Below are positions 12,601-27,600 of a DNA stretch of 64,000 bases, one piece after another (position 1 is the stretch's first letter; each line of letters opens with the position of its first letter). The notes beneath the pieces are model-generated. The model was not told the DNA's origin, ran no database searches, and saw nothing but the letters and a program-made list of their open reading frames with translations. The translations under genes and the position numbers were made by a program. The stretch is from Charina bottae (taxonomy: Eukaryota; Chordata; Lepidosauria; Squamata; Charinaidae), in NCBI GenBank assembly GCA_023362775.1, contig JALMGJ010000011.1:18526001-18590000 (forward strand). The letters are read 5' to 3'.

Positions 12601-15600
12601 TGCCTACTGATCAGCAAGCTTGGAGAGGTGCAGCTTTTGACAGACAACTAAATCCATGGGTCTAGCTATCTGTCGAAACCATCTTCCAATCACAGCAGGG
12701 CTACAATTGGCAGATGGTTTCCCACATTCAGACATTCAGAAAGGGTGATGGCAGCAAAACCAGGGGCTTAACCAATGGGTTTTCCTAACACATCCTGCAG
12801 AGCTGAAATGAGGACTACCATATCCAGTAGCAAGCCAGAACCAAGGCTAAAGAGGCAGGACTGGGATGAGCAATGAGGACAGCAAACTTCATGTTGGTAT
12901 AGTGTTTTGCCAGCTCACAGATATGTGAACAGCACTTTAACTGAGCCTTGGGGATAGGCCTTAAAAAGAGCTTGGTCTGAGGTCTTGGGAAGTTGCTAGT
13001 GCTGGACTAGATAGATCAGGGCTTTCCAAAGTTTTCCTGCGGTGACACACCAACCGCCGTTGGTGTGTCACCGCGGGAAAACCCGGAAGCGCCGCCGTTG
13101 CGGCAGCGCGCAAAAACCCGGAAGCGCTGCTGCCGCTTTCAGTTTTTGCACGCCGCCGTTGGTGTGTCGCCGTGGGAAAATCCGGAAGCGCCGCCGTTGC
13201 AGCAGCGCGCAAAAACCCGGAAGCGCTGCTGCCGCTTTCAGTTTTTGCGCGCCGCCATGGCTGCGGCGCTTTCGGATTTTTGCGCGCCGCCGTTGGTGTG
13301 TCGCCACGGGAAAACCCGGAAGCGCTGATGGTGCGCCATCAGTGCTTCTGGGTTTTGACGCGACACATCTGGGCCCCGCAGGCGACACACTTTTGTGTCG
13401 CAACACACAGTTTGGAAAGCTCTGAGATAGATAATTGATTTAGCAATTTCATATCCATCAAAGTCCATCACCACCAAGTCCCTTTCAGGAGCTCATTCAT
13501 AGTTTTGGAAGCATTTTAGTAAAGGTTCTGGAGCTCCAGTTTGAAAAGATAGAAATCTTACAAGCAGATGCTTGAGTTGTCACACAGGAAAAGGCCTTCT
13601 ATGATCCTATCTCTCATTTTTCACCCTCAAAGCGAAAGCAATTCCTAATTCACACTTGTATAAAAGGTGCAGCTATTACGGTACACTATATAGTGCTGTG
13701 TGGTCCTATGGAGGTTTCAGACATCCTCCCTTCTGAGAATTGAAATAAAAAACGTGGTTCACATTCAACCATTCCACTGTGAGCAGTTTCTTAAATTTAT
13801 CACTTATAATAAACAAACAAATAAATAAATAAATAAGGCAAGAAATCTCCACCTGGTGTGAACACAACTTGAAAGCCAATGGCTTATCCCTGCTTTAATT
13901 GTCTACTATATTCACTGTTACATACACGTGTTGCAATTGTACATATTATTCTAATAAAGGATTGCATTCACGTGTCAAGCTAGGTCGCTGTAAAGAGTCA
14001 GCAAGCCTACACACACTGCCTCCTTCCCCTTGCCTTTCTTGGGTGGTTCATGACCCAGGTTGGAAGCTTACCTGGGCCACAGGTATCATGCAAACCCAGA
14101 ATGGCTGCCATTTGGCATTTTGCAGAATCTGTTTCCAAAATCCTACCTTCCACCAACCAACCACGTTGACTGCTGCAGTTGATAAGATACAAGTGCTCTC
14201 AAATAAGCCACTAGTTCTGGTTAATGAGCTCTGCACAATTGTGAGTACATGTGTGTGTGAAAGATATCAGGGTACTAATGCTTGTTAAATGTAGCAGAGT
14301 GACATGGACATCATGTGAATGCAGCCAATGTCTCTTCCCCAGTACTACGTTGTAATGGGGACAGCAGCAGTCAGCCACCTAACACGGGATTTGATAGACA
14401 GTGAGTCAATTCAAGCCCAGACATCTATATTAGGACAGGACCCACAGACATGAAGGAGAAACAAGGTCTGGGAAAGAAATTAATTTAGTTCATATTCAAA
14501 TGCCAATTTATCCAACTTTGCATTTTCAAACTCATATACAAACTGAAACATAGAACTCATTTAGAATGGACACTTCTTTGAATTTTGCAATGCAATTTGC
14601 TAATGAAAATTCAGCAACACACTACATTAGGAAAAATTGTTTGCAAAACTGTGTATATTAGGAAAAATTGCAAACAAACTGAATGTACTCCCATGCTCCT
14701 ACATTTTCATAAAGCCAATAAGTTCTATCTTTTTTTACTGTGCTTTCCGGATTTGATACAGTACCGGTATATTATCTTGTTCCTCCTAGCTGGGGAATGT
14801 CTAGATGTGAGTTGCGCTGTTGGAGCTTGGGATATTAGGGAGTATATCTTTTTATGCCTTTCTTTTTATCCAATTGTTATACTGGGTATCAATCAAAGAG
14901 AATATTTGTAGCTCGGGGTTGAACTGTGGAGTCCTTGGTGCTCTCTGAGCCTTGTTTTCTTGCAGACGTTTCATTGCCAGGCTAGGCAACATCTTCAGTG
15001 CGAAAAGGGAGTGGGACTTGCTCTCTTTTTATATACCATGGCTTGTCCTGCTTACCCAATATTGTTATAATATCATACCTATATTGGGTATGTCTGCTGC
15101 TCAGAGTCTACAGTATTATGACTACAGCAGTCTATAAACCCAGTAAGTAAATAAATGAATTAAAATATGCATCAAATTACACACAAAATTTAGTGGGAAC
15201 TTTAACAGAAAATACTTGAGTTGGAATGACCGAATTTGATGTACTTACATCAGTGATAGACTTTGACATATTCACCCCCCCACAAAATGAAATGGAGAAA
15301 AACTTCAACTGTACTTGTCATGCATTCTGTTGGTGACCACTGTCTGATCCAGGCCTGCAAACAGAAGTGCTGAGCCATTATCAACAATTAAAAAGTCTGG
15401 TGAGCTACGCTGGCTAATACTGAGCCTGTCTCAGTGTCTGGCTTGCTAAAGTCTACCTGCATCTGATGGTTGTGTGAATGTGAACTTGTAGATCAAGAAA
15501 CTGAACCCTGAAGGATCCAAGTTCCTAGGAGTACAACCTATTTAGAAGTTACTTCCAATACTTCCCAAAAGATAGAAAGGAACAACAGAACAGACTTTCC

Positions 15601-18600
15601 CAACTTCATCCTTCAGGAACTGGCTGATTACAATATTTAGTTTTGATTCACATACACATACTATTTAAAATAAATAACATTATATTTGATTTGGGGGTAG
15701 TCTGTAGGCACCATCTATAGTGCAAGTGGAAATGCTTACTGACCTCAGCACTGAACCATTGTATCTTTATTGAATGAACTACATTTAAGTCATAAACCAT
15801 GTTTAACAAACCATAATGCTTGGGTTCATTCACACCACCAGCTAAAGTGAGATCATACCACATCATGATTTAGCATCTTGTGTGTCTCCGCTGATATCAA
15901 CTTCACTGAAAGGGTACTTCAAAGAATCAGCTTACTTAGCACTATTGCAATTGTAAACTATTTTGTTTTAGTTTAATTTTTTTTAAAGTTATTCCTGATG
16001 AGCTCAGTTAAGACTCAGCCTAAGAAAAGTACACAGAAAAGCCAGCCTGGACATACTTTAATCAGATGACAGGCCTAATTTTCTGTCTTGATGCAGAAAG
16101 AGAAACTGGCTGCTACATCCTTGTTTCTACATAATCTGGCAGTACAGAGTGAAAGAGGAAGGATGGGCTCCCATGCTGATGTGTGATCGAAAGTGCCGTG
16201 TCCTGGGAGTGAATGAAACTGAAATAGTTTGATAAAACAGAAGACTGGCCTGGAGCAAGAGGTTTAGGCAAGAAGAAGACTCTGGATCAGTGTTTCTCAA
16301 GCTTGGCAACTTGAAGATGTGTGGACTTCCAGAATTCCCCAGCCAGCATGGCTGGAAATGAATGGAATTTCCAGACGGGGGCTTTTCATCTGGCTTTAGA
16401 ACCACCCACCATGTTTTTTTCCTACAGTTCAGAGAGCGTGCAGGAATTTATATGCTGTAGCAACAAATGCTAATGTCTGCAGCTGACTCTTCTACTTTGA
16501 ATACCGGCTTAATCAGCAGAAAACAACAGGAAGGAACCTTTATTCGTGGTCTTTTAATAAACATCAAAGCATGTTGATCAATCTGCGGCTTAAGGGCCAG
16601 CCAAAGCATCCTATTATGCAAAAAGCAAGCGTACAACAAGTATCTTTTTCTTCACTATCTACTTTTCCTCACTATTGCAAGATGTCAGTTCCCAAAGTTA
16701 TCTGCCTAGCGAGGCTCATTCCAGATATAATTGCTATAGGGAGGGAGGGAAGTGGCAAGAGGTCCATTATTTACCTCTCAGTGTTCTTAATTCAGACAGA
16801 AAAATGTGGAACTCAATGGTGCCCACAGAGCTGGCCTTGGAGATAGGCATCCATCAGAAAACAATGGGGTACTGGGGACCCTTGGCAAGAGGCCCTGGCA
16901 CAGACAGACATTCCTGGATGCTCCCTCCTGCACATTTCCCTGTTCCCTCCAAGAGATGTCTTTCCCCCAAAGTTTGATTCCTATTCAGACTGTCTCCCCC
17001 TCACCCAGTTCCCTCTCTCCCTTTCTTATTCTCTGTGACTTCTCTCCCTTCCCCCGCTACAGGCAGTAGTGCTAAAACCTTTGTTTTCTCTATTCCCTTC
17101 AGCTTAAAACAAAACTGGGTGCCGTGCAGGGCAATACTACCAAAATGAAATCCAGCAGCATTCTTTCTCCAAAAGGTCTCTAGGGAGAGAAGAGGAAGAG
17201 AAGGGGGCTGGATACACCTCCGGTATATTTCTAAAAAATGTCTGGGGTCTTCTAAGCTCCCTAGACTCGAACTAGCCTTGGCAGCCCCACTGAGATTAAG
17301 CTCCAGTGCGGTGGGGGACCTAACGTCTAGAGAGAAATCTGTCCTTGTCCCCACCCTCTGTCCCAGCATCGTAGTGTTACCTTCCTGTGCTGGCAAGTGG
17401 AATTATTGCAACATTACTTTTATTTTCCTCCTGCCCATCTGAAACCGCAACTAGAGGAAGTGCCATTGCTTTCCCACAGGCTGAAAATTGCCACAACTTG
17501 CTAGTCTTTGCCAACTCTGCCTCTCCTTTCCCTCTCAGTCCAAGTAAGCTGTTGTTGTTCCTGTTCAAAATACAGGTAGATCTGTTGTCCATAATGGATT
17601 GAAGGAGGGAAACAAATTGAAGCTTAGGACAGTCAAGATAAAAATACTGATCAGATGAGGGAGTAGGAACTCAACATGTTGAATAGGTTACACTTTCCTT
17701 AAACTTTCAGGTTTGCCATCAGGCAAACCTGGATTCTACCCTGATCAGCTTTGGGTGGTGCCTAGAAGTTCAGATCCATTGCTAGAATGAGAAGGACAAG
17801 GATATGCCTGATCCTTGAGATGACAGATCTGGCCATAATAAGGCACTAAGGCACGTCTCCCCAGGTCTTTCCAGACAAGACTTTTAACACACAATCACCC
17901 TGTCTCATTCAAGACCCAAAGTGCACTGCCTTTCGTTCTTCCTTGTTCGATATTTGTGGATGAAATTGTTTCTTAGGATTAGCAGCCTCCAATTTAGAAG
18001 CTCCCTTACATCCCCCTGCTGGGTGGAGCAATGTAGCAAGTCCCATGTGGATTGCTTTCAAAAGGGTTCGGGAATGTCCTTTGGTCAATAATGCTACAGA
18101 TGGACTATTGACTAGGGCCCGTCTGGCAAAACGAGCACTTTTCCTTTTGCCCTCACGTCCTCCGTCCGGCAGGCATAGCTTTAAAATCAAATATTGTCCC
18201 GTTTTTTTGAGTCTCTTTCTTTTTTGGATTTTTTTTTCACAACAGCAGTCATTGATACTTTCATGTCCTGTGACCATATACATTGTCTGCTTCTTTCTTT
18301 CCCACATCATCGATTCTATATTATCTCTAGCATATGTTCTTAAAAATAAAAGATTTGTTGGAAAAATATTGTGCTTGAAAAACCAGTCTTTCTGAGGTTG
18401 GAAAAAGTAATTTCATATACATGTAAGTCTACATTGTTGTTGTTTTTTGCAGTTTTCCGCTGCAATTTTTGTTGTGGATGCCAAGAAAGTTAAACCATTA
18501 GTTTGTCCTCCTTTCCCCCCATTTGTCCTCCTTTCCAATTGTCTCTGTCCTCCTTTGCCTGTTCAGATATCTGGTAACCCTAACTGGGGCTGATATACTC

Positions 18601-21600
18601 TGTTTTTTCTTCAGATTATATAAAGTGTTCACCTTTTTCTAACAGACTAGTAATCGTCAACAATGATGATTGATGTTTCCAATGTAAAGCATTGGTTGTT
18701 CATGGTTGATTGATTGATTGATTGATTGATTGAACAGCAGTAACTTAACAATGAATGTACAATTGACAAGCCACAGTCCATATACCCAATATCAGTCCCA
18801 CTGAAATTCTTACAACACAAAGTGCAGTTGCCTCCTGATTTTCAGCAGAAGTAGTTTCTAAGTGGGTAGATGCTGCTTATCTATTGCTGTTTAGCCCCTT
18901 TAAGCATGATTTGTAATGGAAAAGTTGTATATAAATTTAATAATCTGAGAGTTATTTGAGGGACTGCCTCTCCCTGATTTCATCTGCCTGTCCTACCAGA
19001 TCCAGCAGGGAGGGTATGTACAGGTTCCGTCACCGAGGGTGCTACATTTGGCGGGCCCTAGGCGGTGGGCCTTTTCTGCTGTGGCCCCTGCATTGTGGAA
19101 TCTTCTCCCCCTGAGGTGAGGTTGGCCTCGTCACTGTTGAGCTTCCGGAGGTCCCTCAAGACTTGGTTATGCCAGCAGGCCGGGGGACCCCAGGGGACGG
19201 GTGAACTAGTGAGGTGGCTCCCTTATTTTTAACATCCCTTCGTCTTTTATTCTTTGTTTTAGTTGGTTTTTAATATTTTTAATGTTTTAATTTATTGTTT
19301 GTAGCTCTTTGTAAGCTGCTCAGAGTTGCTTGTTTGTAAGATGGGTGGCTATATACCTTCAAAAAACAAACAAACAAACAAATAAAGAGATAGATGTTTC
19401 AGAAAAACGCATACAAAACCAGCATAAGCATCTTCCATCTACAGTACATCTCCTTGTTCCATATCTCTGTGGAGAGCAGGGCCTATAAAATAATGAGCAT
19501 TGTTTCCCTTCTGGCTCATCATCAAGTATCAAGTGCCTGGATGTTAGTATCTGTTTTCTTTGCTGGGATAACAACTGCTCGGTTCTTTAAGGCTTACAGA
19601 AGCAAGTAGCTTGGTTTTTTTGCCACCACCATCTCACAACACCTAATGGTTTACAGATGATTCCCACACCCTTTTAGATGTGAAGCTGTGGGGGGGGGGA
19701 AGCTAGAGAGCTTATGCAAAGAGATAATATGATATGTGGGTGTTTATGTGTGATTCACACAGCACCACATGAGATGACTGAGTGTAGTGTGATTTCCCTT
19801 CTTCTGGGTAGGGCCACCATAACTGGGCTTCAAAAACCCACTAAATGCCCGGATTGTAATGTAATGGTCTGTGAGAATAACCTTGGGAGACAGGAGGAGG
19901 AGGAGCTGCAGCCTAGACAATGGTCAGACAAGAGGTATCTCAGCCCACAGAAGGAATGGAGGAGTGGGAAGCATCTCAGAAGGGACCCTCCCGAGTTTTC
20001 TGGAAGGTAAAAGTGAGGAAAGGGAGAAGTACTTTCAGACTTGCAAGTTTCTTACAATAGCGTAACCTTACAATAAGGGTAGTGTGAGTACTCATGGTTT
20101 TGGTTTCTTGTCTGGACTACTGTACCGCGAAGAGCTGACACCCTACCTCAATGTGTTGAGGGAATAAAGTTGTAAGCCACAAATTTCCAATATTTTTTAT
20201 AACAGTAGGACCGCTTCATAACTTTAGTGTTGGAGAAGACTCCTGAAAATACCATGGATAGCTCGGAAAACAAACAAGTGGATCATCAGTCCAAAGTACT
20301 CACTTGAGGCACAAATGACCAGGCCCAAATTACGGTATCATGTTTTGGGAACATGATTATGCAAAAGCTCAGCTCCCTTGAGAAGTCTATAATGCTGGGA
20401 AGGTGGAAGGAAAGAGAAGAAGAGGACAAAACAGCAGCAAGGTGGATGGAGTGAATTATAGCAATTATGGGTACATTATTGGAAGCTCTGAAGGTCCATG
20501 TTGAGGACAGATCTTCCTGGAGAAAGTTAGCTATGTGGTTGCTAAGAGTTGACACCAATTTGACAAGGTATGATCAATCAGTCAGGATCACTTCATAAAT
20601 GAAGCTCCCAATTTTTATAGTTCTGTATTTTATAAAAGCTTCTGAAAGCGTAACATTCCACTTCTTAAAATTTGCTGGGCTGTGTTCTTCATAAAGTTTC
20701 TGCTTTGTGTACATGTGTGTGTTTGTGTGTGTGTGTGTGTGTGGACTTGCCTTGTTTTGTTATGTCTACCTCATTTCCTTCCTCCCCTTTAACTCAGAAA
20801 ATGCTCCTCTGACCATAGAGGAAAAATTCTTTCCCAGGTGCATATCTTCTTTTTAAGCCAGTGTTTCTCAACCTTGGCAACTTTAAGATGTGTGGACTTT
20901 AAGATGTGTGGACTTCAACTTTAAGATGTGTGGACTTCAACTCCCAGAATTCCCCAGCCAGCCATGCTGGCTGGGGAATTCTGGGAGTTGAAGTCCACAT
21001 GTTTTCAAGCTGCCAAGGTTGAGAAACACTGCTTTAAACCATTGCCTTTTCTCCAAGATTTCAGTACTGTAGACTACAAAACTGTCAAGCAAGTAGCAAA
21101 TCACTCAAGGGAATGGAGGGGAAATTGTGTGTATGAGAAAATGTGAATGTGTGTGTGAGAGAAGTGTAAAATACATTTACGCCCTCCCTAACCAATCTAA
21201 TTAAAAAGTTGCAAATAATCAGCTAACAGGTTGCTTTAAGTCAGGCCCACTCAGCTCCAATAGCGTGAGCTGCCAGGCTGCTTCCCTTGAAGCAGCATGA
21301 TGGTTCTGAATGGTTCCTCTGTACAGAGTTGGCACAGGACTCTTGCTGCCAGGAGCGGACCTGTGGGCCTCTTGCTGCTTTCTACTGGAGATGGGCTGAG
21401 GTATCTGCAGGCTGGGGAGGCTGAGCCACACCCTGAGGGATACACATGCAACCTGGTTGCCAGCCCAGAGCAAGCCAAGATCAGCTGATCCTACCACACA
21501 CAAGCTCTCCGGTTTCTGCCAGCAGCAACCACCCTGCCCCACCTAAGGGTACCAAATTTGGGGAACACAGATGGCCATGTACAGTAGCTCCTGCTGTCAT

Positions 21601-24600
21601 CTGATGGCCCTCCAGATCTGATGGTCCTAGCCCATGCCAGAAGAAGCATAACGTGACTGCTCAACTGAGGAGAAACAAAAGGGCCATGGAAGAGGGCAGT
21701 TCTGAAGACCACTCTACTTCCTCAAGGCCTTGTCAGCCCTTCAAGGTAGGCCAGGTCAGGAAACAGGTACCACAAGAACTATTGGAACTCTACTTTATAG
21801 TTATAGGGTATAATAACAGAATCTTGAAAGCCTGACAAGAGTTTCTTCTTCCCTCCCTCCCTCTTATAACCAAGAAAGTCAAGGCAAAGTAATATTGAGT
21901 TTCTTCCTCACCCTGTCCAGTCTTTCTGGGCTAAGCTGATGTTTTCATAATGTCTGTTGCATATCTTCTTCAAGGCTATCTCTGTATTCCTCTTAGCTGA
22001 TTCTGTGAATGTTTAGTGCTCCTTCAGTTACCCCACTGAACAGGTGATTGGTGGCTGGGGGAGCTGCCCCCTAAAGTGGGAGATGTGGCTCTCTTCAAAC
22101 CCTGTTTTGTTTTGTTTTAGAGAGAACTAGCTCTCCTGGGCTGCAGATTCAACCTCTTACCATCATTTGCAAAAAAAAAAAAGGGCAGCAGATAACCAAA
22201 AGGTACCAGGTTGTCTCCATCTTGTGCAGGTCGCCTGACTGTGCTGCTGATGGAGGAGTCTGCAAAGCAAATCATATTTTACACCCTGTTTTCACTTCCA
22301 CAGGTTGTTACCAGCTTGAGGTAGGTACAGTTTACCCATTCTAAAGGCAGGAGACCTAAGGACAATTTAAGCCTCTACTTATGGGCTGAGGACAAGAGGA
22401 AGACAATACTGGGGGACACCGCAGAAAAAACGAGTTATCCAGGCCTGTGTGTCCTGTGGTTATGAATAAAGGCCCTAGCCGCATCTGGCTCGCGAGCCGC
22501 CATTTCCGACCCTTGGACTAGACTGACTAACACCAGGTGCTTTGTGTTTCCTGCTGCTTCCCTGAACTACTAGCTACGGACTGGAAAAATCTAGACAACC
22601 ACTAGATGGCAGCACAGAAATGCCTCTTTGCTGTCATCTAATGGCCACCCAGATTTTTGCAGCCCAGATTTGGTAGCTCTAGTGTGAACCTACCTGAGGC
22701 CATCAAGTGCTGAGTGTAAAGGAACATGGAGATAACTTTGTTGAAGAATGGATGAGCCATTAAGGGAGAAATAACTCAGTCCTGGGGAAAGAGGAAACAT
22801 AAAGAGACTCAAAATAACCCCATCTTAATTATGTTTGATAGAAGAGGGGGCAGGCTTTCACAATTCTGTTATTCTACCCTTCAATAGTAAAGTCACATTC
22901 CTGGAATCTTTGTGGCATCTGTTTCCTGACCTGGCCTACCTCAAAGTCCAAGGGCTGACAGAGAGAGAGGACAGTTAGGCCTTAAGATCTGCTCTTCCCC
23001 CACCCCCTGCCCCAACCTTTCTACAAGTCTGTATTCTTCCAACCCAAATCTGGTAGCTTCAGGTGTGGTGGGGTGGTTGCCCCTGCAGAAAAGGGTGTTG
23101 GGAGCCATCAACTGGCACAGAACAATCCTCCTGAATGAAAGAAGAAAATGCCTCTCTGGGGCAGGATTCCAAGAAGGAGCAGGAAAGAGCTTTCTAGGTA
23201 TCTCAGAACAATCACCATGAGCTTCTGACCCCAATGAGGATACGAATGGTGACAAGATTCTCTCAGCTTGCTTCTCTTTGTGCACACCTTTCATTACCAG
23301 ACTGGGTAATATCATCAGTACAGGGGGAAGTGGAACTTGTTGGCTCTTTATATGTGGTAGCTTGTCCTACCAACCTTGACTGGGGCATTGTTTCTTCCCT
23401 GATTGGTCTTTGGCTGGGGTGTTATCTCTTCTCTGATTGTTTTTGTTTACCTAGTGCTGGTTCTTGCTTCCCTGGGAGTTGGTTAATAGGTGTGAGATGG
23501 GGAAAGTTTAGGTCTGAGTTTAGGTCTGTTGGCTCTTTTCCTGACATTGGTTGCTTCCATTCTTGAATGGCTTATAGATGGAGCTTATCTCAGTGGGTCT
23601 ATTAATGGTCAGAGTGCCATGCCTGTAGGAATTCTCTTGCATTTGTGGATCTGGCTTGGTCTAAAATGTCTACAGTTTCCTAATTGAAATTTTGGTCGAA
23701 CTCATCGGTGTGTTATGAAATTGAGGAGTTTTCATTAGATCTCCTGACTGTCACTTGATGCTCATGGATGCATTCTCTCAATTTTCTGCCTGTTGCCCCA
23801 CACTGTCCTTGCATTGTATGTTGTAGATGACTCTTATGTTGTCTTCTATGGCTGTTGGGTCTTTGGGTTTTTTTAGGATGCTCTGGATAGATTTTGTTGG
23901 TTTATGGGCTACCATGATGCCTAGGGGTTGTACGTTGGTAGTTTCAGAGAGATTTTTGATATAGAGTAGAGTTATTCTTTTCATGAGTTGGGCAGTTTTG
24001 TAGTTTTTGGATGCATGGAAAGACACTTTTTGAGGAAACTCTGGATATCCATTGTGTTGGAACATGTTATATTTCTGCTTTTTGTAGTTTTGGGTTATTG
24101 CAGTGCATTTTTCCTTGTCTGTAGATTGTTCTTACACAGCTTCTTTTATGTGCCTTTGGTGCTGTGATAGTTGAGTACTTAACTGATGTGGGTTGTTTTG
24201 TAGTACACCTATGTTTGTAGTTTGCCATTGTTTTCCCTGCTGATGAGTATATCCAGGAAGACTCATTTGCTGTTGTTCTCTTCTTCTCTTATCATTCTGA
24301 TTCCATGGAAGGTATTATACATGGTCTCCAGTTGATCTTTTTTGATAATGATGAATGTGTTGTCTACACAACAGATCCATACTTTAGGTTGTATCTGTGG
24401 GAGGACTATTGTTCTCAGCTGTTGCATCACTGTTTCTGCTATGAATCCTGAGATGGGTGATCCTCTGGGTGTTCCTTTGATCTGTTTGTATATTTGTCCA
24501 TCAAATTGAGGGATGAGGGACAGGACAGTAAGGTCCAAATGTCCCGGGATTTGAATGGTTGTGTGTTCTGCTAGGTTTGGTGTGTAGGGTAGTACTGTTG

Positions 24601-27600
24601 CAATTGAGACTTTTGCCAGTGTGGGATCTATGTGTGTGTGTGAAGAATGTGATGACATCAAATTAAACCATGATTTCATCTTCTTCAATTGTTTTCAAGT
24701 GGACCAGTCTATTCACTGGTTAACACAACCCTGTGCTCCCCAGTGGGTAGATTGGGCCGAAGCCGAGTTTTACTGCCTGATGGCCTTTGTGTCCAGTAGC
24801 TTGAAATTTTAATTCACGTTCTATAGGTTTCCATTTTGAATACATAGTCTTAACATCACCTTTGGCAGGTATCCATGAAGTCCATTTGCAATGTTAATTT
24901 AGGGCTGAAAATAGTGAACTTTTTAGTGAAAAATTATTTATTTATTTATTATCCCGCCTTTATTATTTTATAAATAACTCAAGGTGGCAAACATACCTCA
25001 TACTCCTTCCTCCTCCTCTTTTCCCCACAACAACAACCCTGTGAGGTGAGTTGGGCTGAGAGAGAGTGACTGGCCCAAGGTCACCCAGCCGGCCCAGAGC
25101 CTTAACCACTAGACCAGAGCTTTCCAAACTGTGTGTCGCGACACAAAAGTGTGTTGCCTGCAGGGCCCAGCTGTGTCGCGTCAAAACCCGGAAGCGCTGA
25201 TGGCTATCAGCGCTTCCGGGTTTTCCCGCGGCGACACACCAACGGCGGTTGGTGTGTCGCCGCGGGAAAACTTTGGAAAGCCCTGCACTAGACCAAACTG
25301 GCTCTCTGTAAATAGTATTATTACAAAACAAAGAACTGAATGCTAGGTTTTTTACCCTTCAACAATTCACTTAAAAATAAGGAGCTGATTGTCTATTTGC
25401 TCAATGTTGGAAATTTCTTGAAAATTTAACAATTGATTTGTGGATGTAAGAATCTTAGAATAATGAACTTCCAGGGGCAAGAATCATACTTTTATCAATT
25501 TGGTCAGGTTATATTCATGATGTTAATTGTAACAGGTATAGTTTTGTCTGCCCTTATGGTATATGGAAACTATGAACAACTTTTCGACTTTTTTGTTATA
25601 CTTTCTATTTATTTAATTTATGTTTTGCGTTTGTCCTTATAACCTTGTCTATTCTTTGTTTAGCTCTTTCTCTTTTTGTGTAAATTAATTGATTGATTAA
25701 CAACAATTTAAAAAATCAATGCACAGGGACATCTTAGACCAAGCCCGAAGTGTGAGGCTCTCATCCATTATATCACCACCCTGGCAGGAGACGGAGGTGA
25801 AGAAACTGAACGTTGCTTTTACTATAAATGGGACTTGTCTTATATTCCACCACTGAGGAATTTCTTCTTCAATGGGTTTCCTAATTCTCGTAATGAGCAT
25901 ATCAAAGAGCTGCATACTGGGAGGTTCTAATATTAGTTGGGAGGCCTGGAGCCTGGTGTTGCACTGAGCCCCCAATTTTCTTAAACTAGCCCTGGGTGAG
26001 ATGCCTAATCTTCCACTTAATCCGAGTCCAGACACTACAGCAACATCCCTCTCTGCATCTCCAATGGATTTAACCACGCAAATGTTTGGAGAAAACTGTT
26101 CAGCTGATCTGCACAACACGCGAGGTTGCCTCAGTGAGGGGACAGGCCCCTCATGTTTCTTGAGGGCAGGAGTGAATGACGTCCGCCTCCCCCAGTACTC
26201 CAGGAAGACAACCCCTGTCCACAACTTGGTCGAGTTCACCAGCTGAGCTTCTTTTCATTGTAGGCAAATGTCTCCACTCCAATTGGCCACTCTATGCTGC
26301 ACCAGGAATGCTTCCTCACTTTGGGTCACCGGTCACTGCCCTCCCTGGACATTTTGTCCTGGGCTGACTCTCCCCTTCTGAAGGGACCTCGTCCAGTGAA
26401 CCTGGGCTTTTTTCTTCATTTCACCAGTGGATGACTTTTTTTTTTACAAGTTCACTAGTGGAATAGTGAAAGGCTGGGTTCTTCCTCCTCCTCCTCCTCC
26501 TCCTCCTCCTCCTCCTCCTCCTCCTCTTCCTCCTCCTTCTCCTTCCCCTTCTCCTTCTCCTTCTCCTTCTCCTTCTCCTTCTCCCTCCCCTTCTCCTTCT
26601 CCTTCTCCTCCTTCCCCTTCCCCTCCTCCTCCTCCTTCCCCCCCCTCCTCCTCCTCCTCCTCCTCCTCCTCCTCCCTCCCTCCCTCCCTCCCTTCCTTCC
26701 TTCCTTCCTTCCTTCCTTCCTTCCTTCCTTCCTTCCTGTCTACCACTGGACACACCACCAATCATGAGAGGGCTCATACAAAATACCTATCATTGGAAAC
26801 CACATGCCCTCAAAGATCCAACCACAGAAAGGAACATGATTGGTATCCAGGTGAGATGGGTAAAGAAGCAGGGGAATCCACCAACTGGGGTCCATGGTGA
26901 GTGCATTCTGGTCAGAATACCAGACCATCACTGTGGCCAAACCAGAGGAAGGGGATGAAATCTGGAAAGTGATTTCTTAAGTTCATTTCCAGCCAGTTAA
27001 TCCACAAGCAGCTTAAGGCTGTACCGTAATGCAGAAAAGCTTGAAGGTTATGTAGGTGATCAACCTCAAGGAAAGATTGCATCAGAGTCTCTCTAAAGGC
27101 AAAATGTTCTGAAAAAAATTATTGCCATTGTGAGAATGGTCAACACTGCCTGGCACTGCAGATGAGCAGTGCATGCCAAACTATAAAAGTATCCTTAAAA
27201 TTGGAGAGCTGATAGCTGAGTTTGATGCTGCAGTCAAGGAGTATCTAAGAAGCCTACTCACACCACTACCTTGAAAAGAAATCCAAAATAAGATCATATA
27301 GTTACTGCCCACAAAAGAGAAGTTGGTGGTAGATCTGATGTCAGAAGTATGTTACTCAGTTATTCCAGGCAGCACACTTGACATCAGCCTTATGGTACAA
27401 ATAAATTCAATGATGTACTTTCTAACAGCAACAGAACCTACTAAAAAGATTTCTGCAGTGGTGGCTGTCATTTTCTGGAATGAATGAAGCATCTGATGAT
27501 ACTACAGGAGCTGGTATGACAACTCTGCTTTTTGAAAACGTGGAAGATGTGGTAGTTGCAATAATTGCCATGAGAGGTCAGGGCTACAATAATCATGTTG

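Noticed and set aside
13042..13438. Several overlapping Arg/Ala-rich ORFs
   Set aside because: They lie inside a MITE with perfect TSD and a tandem GC-rich core.
26421..26900. Long ORFs of Pro/Ser or Arg/Gly/Glu across the polypyrimidine tract
   Set aside because: They arise only from the repeat composition; no start context, splice sites or non-repeat domain.
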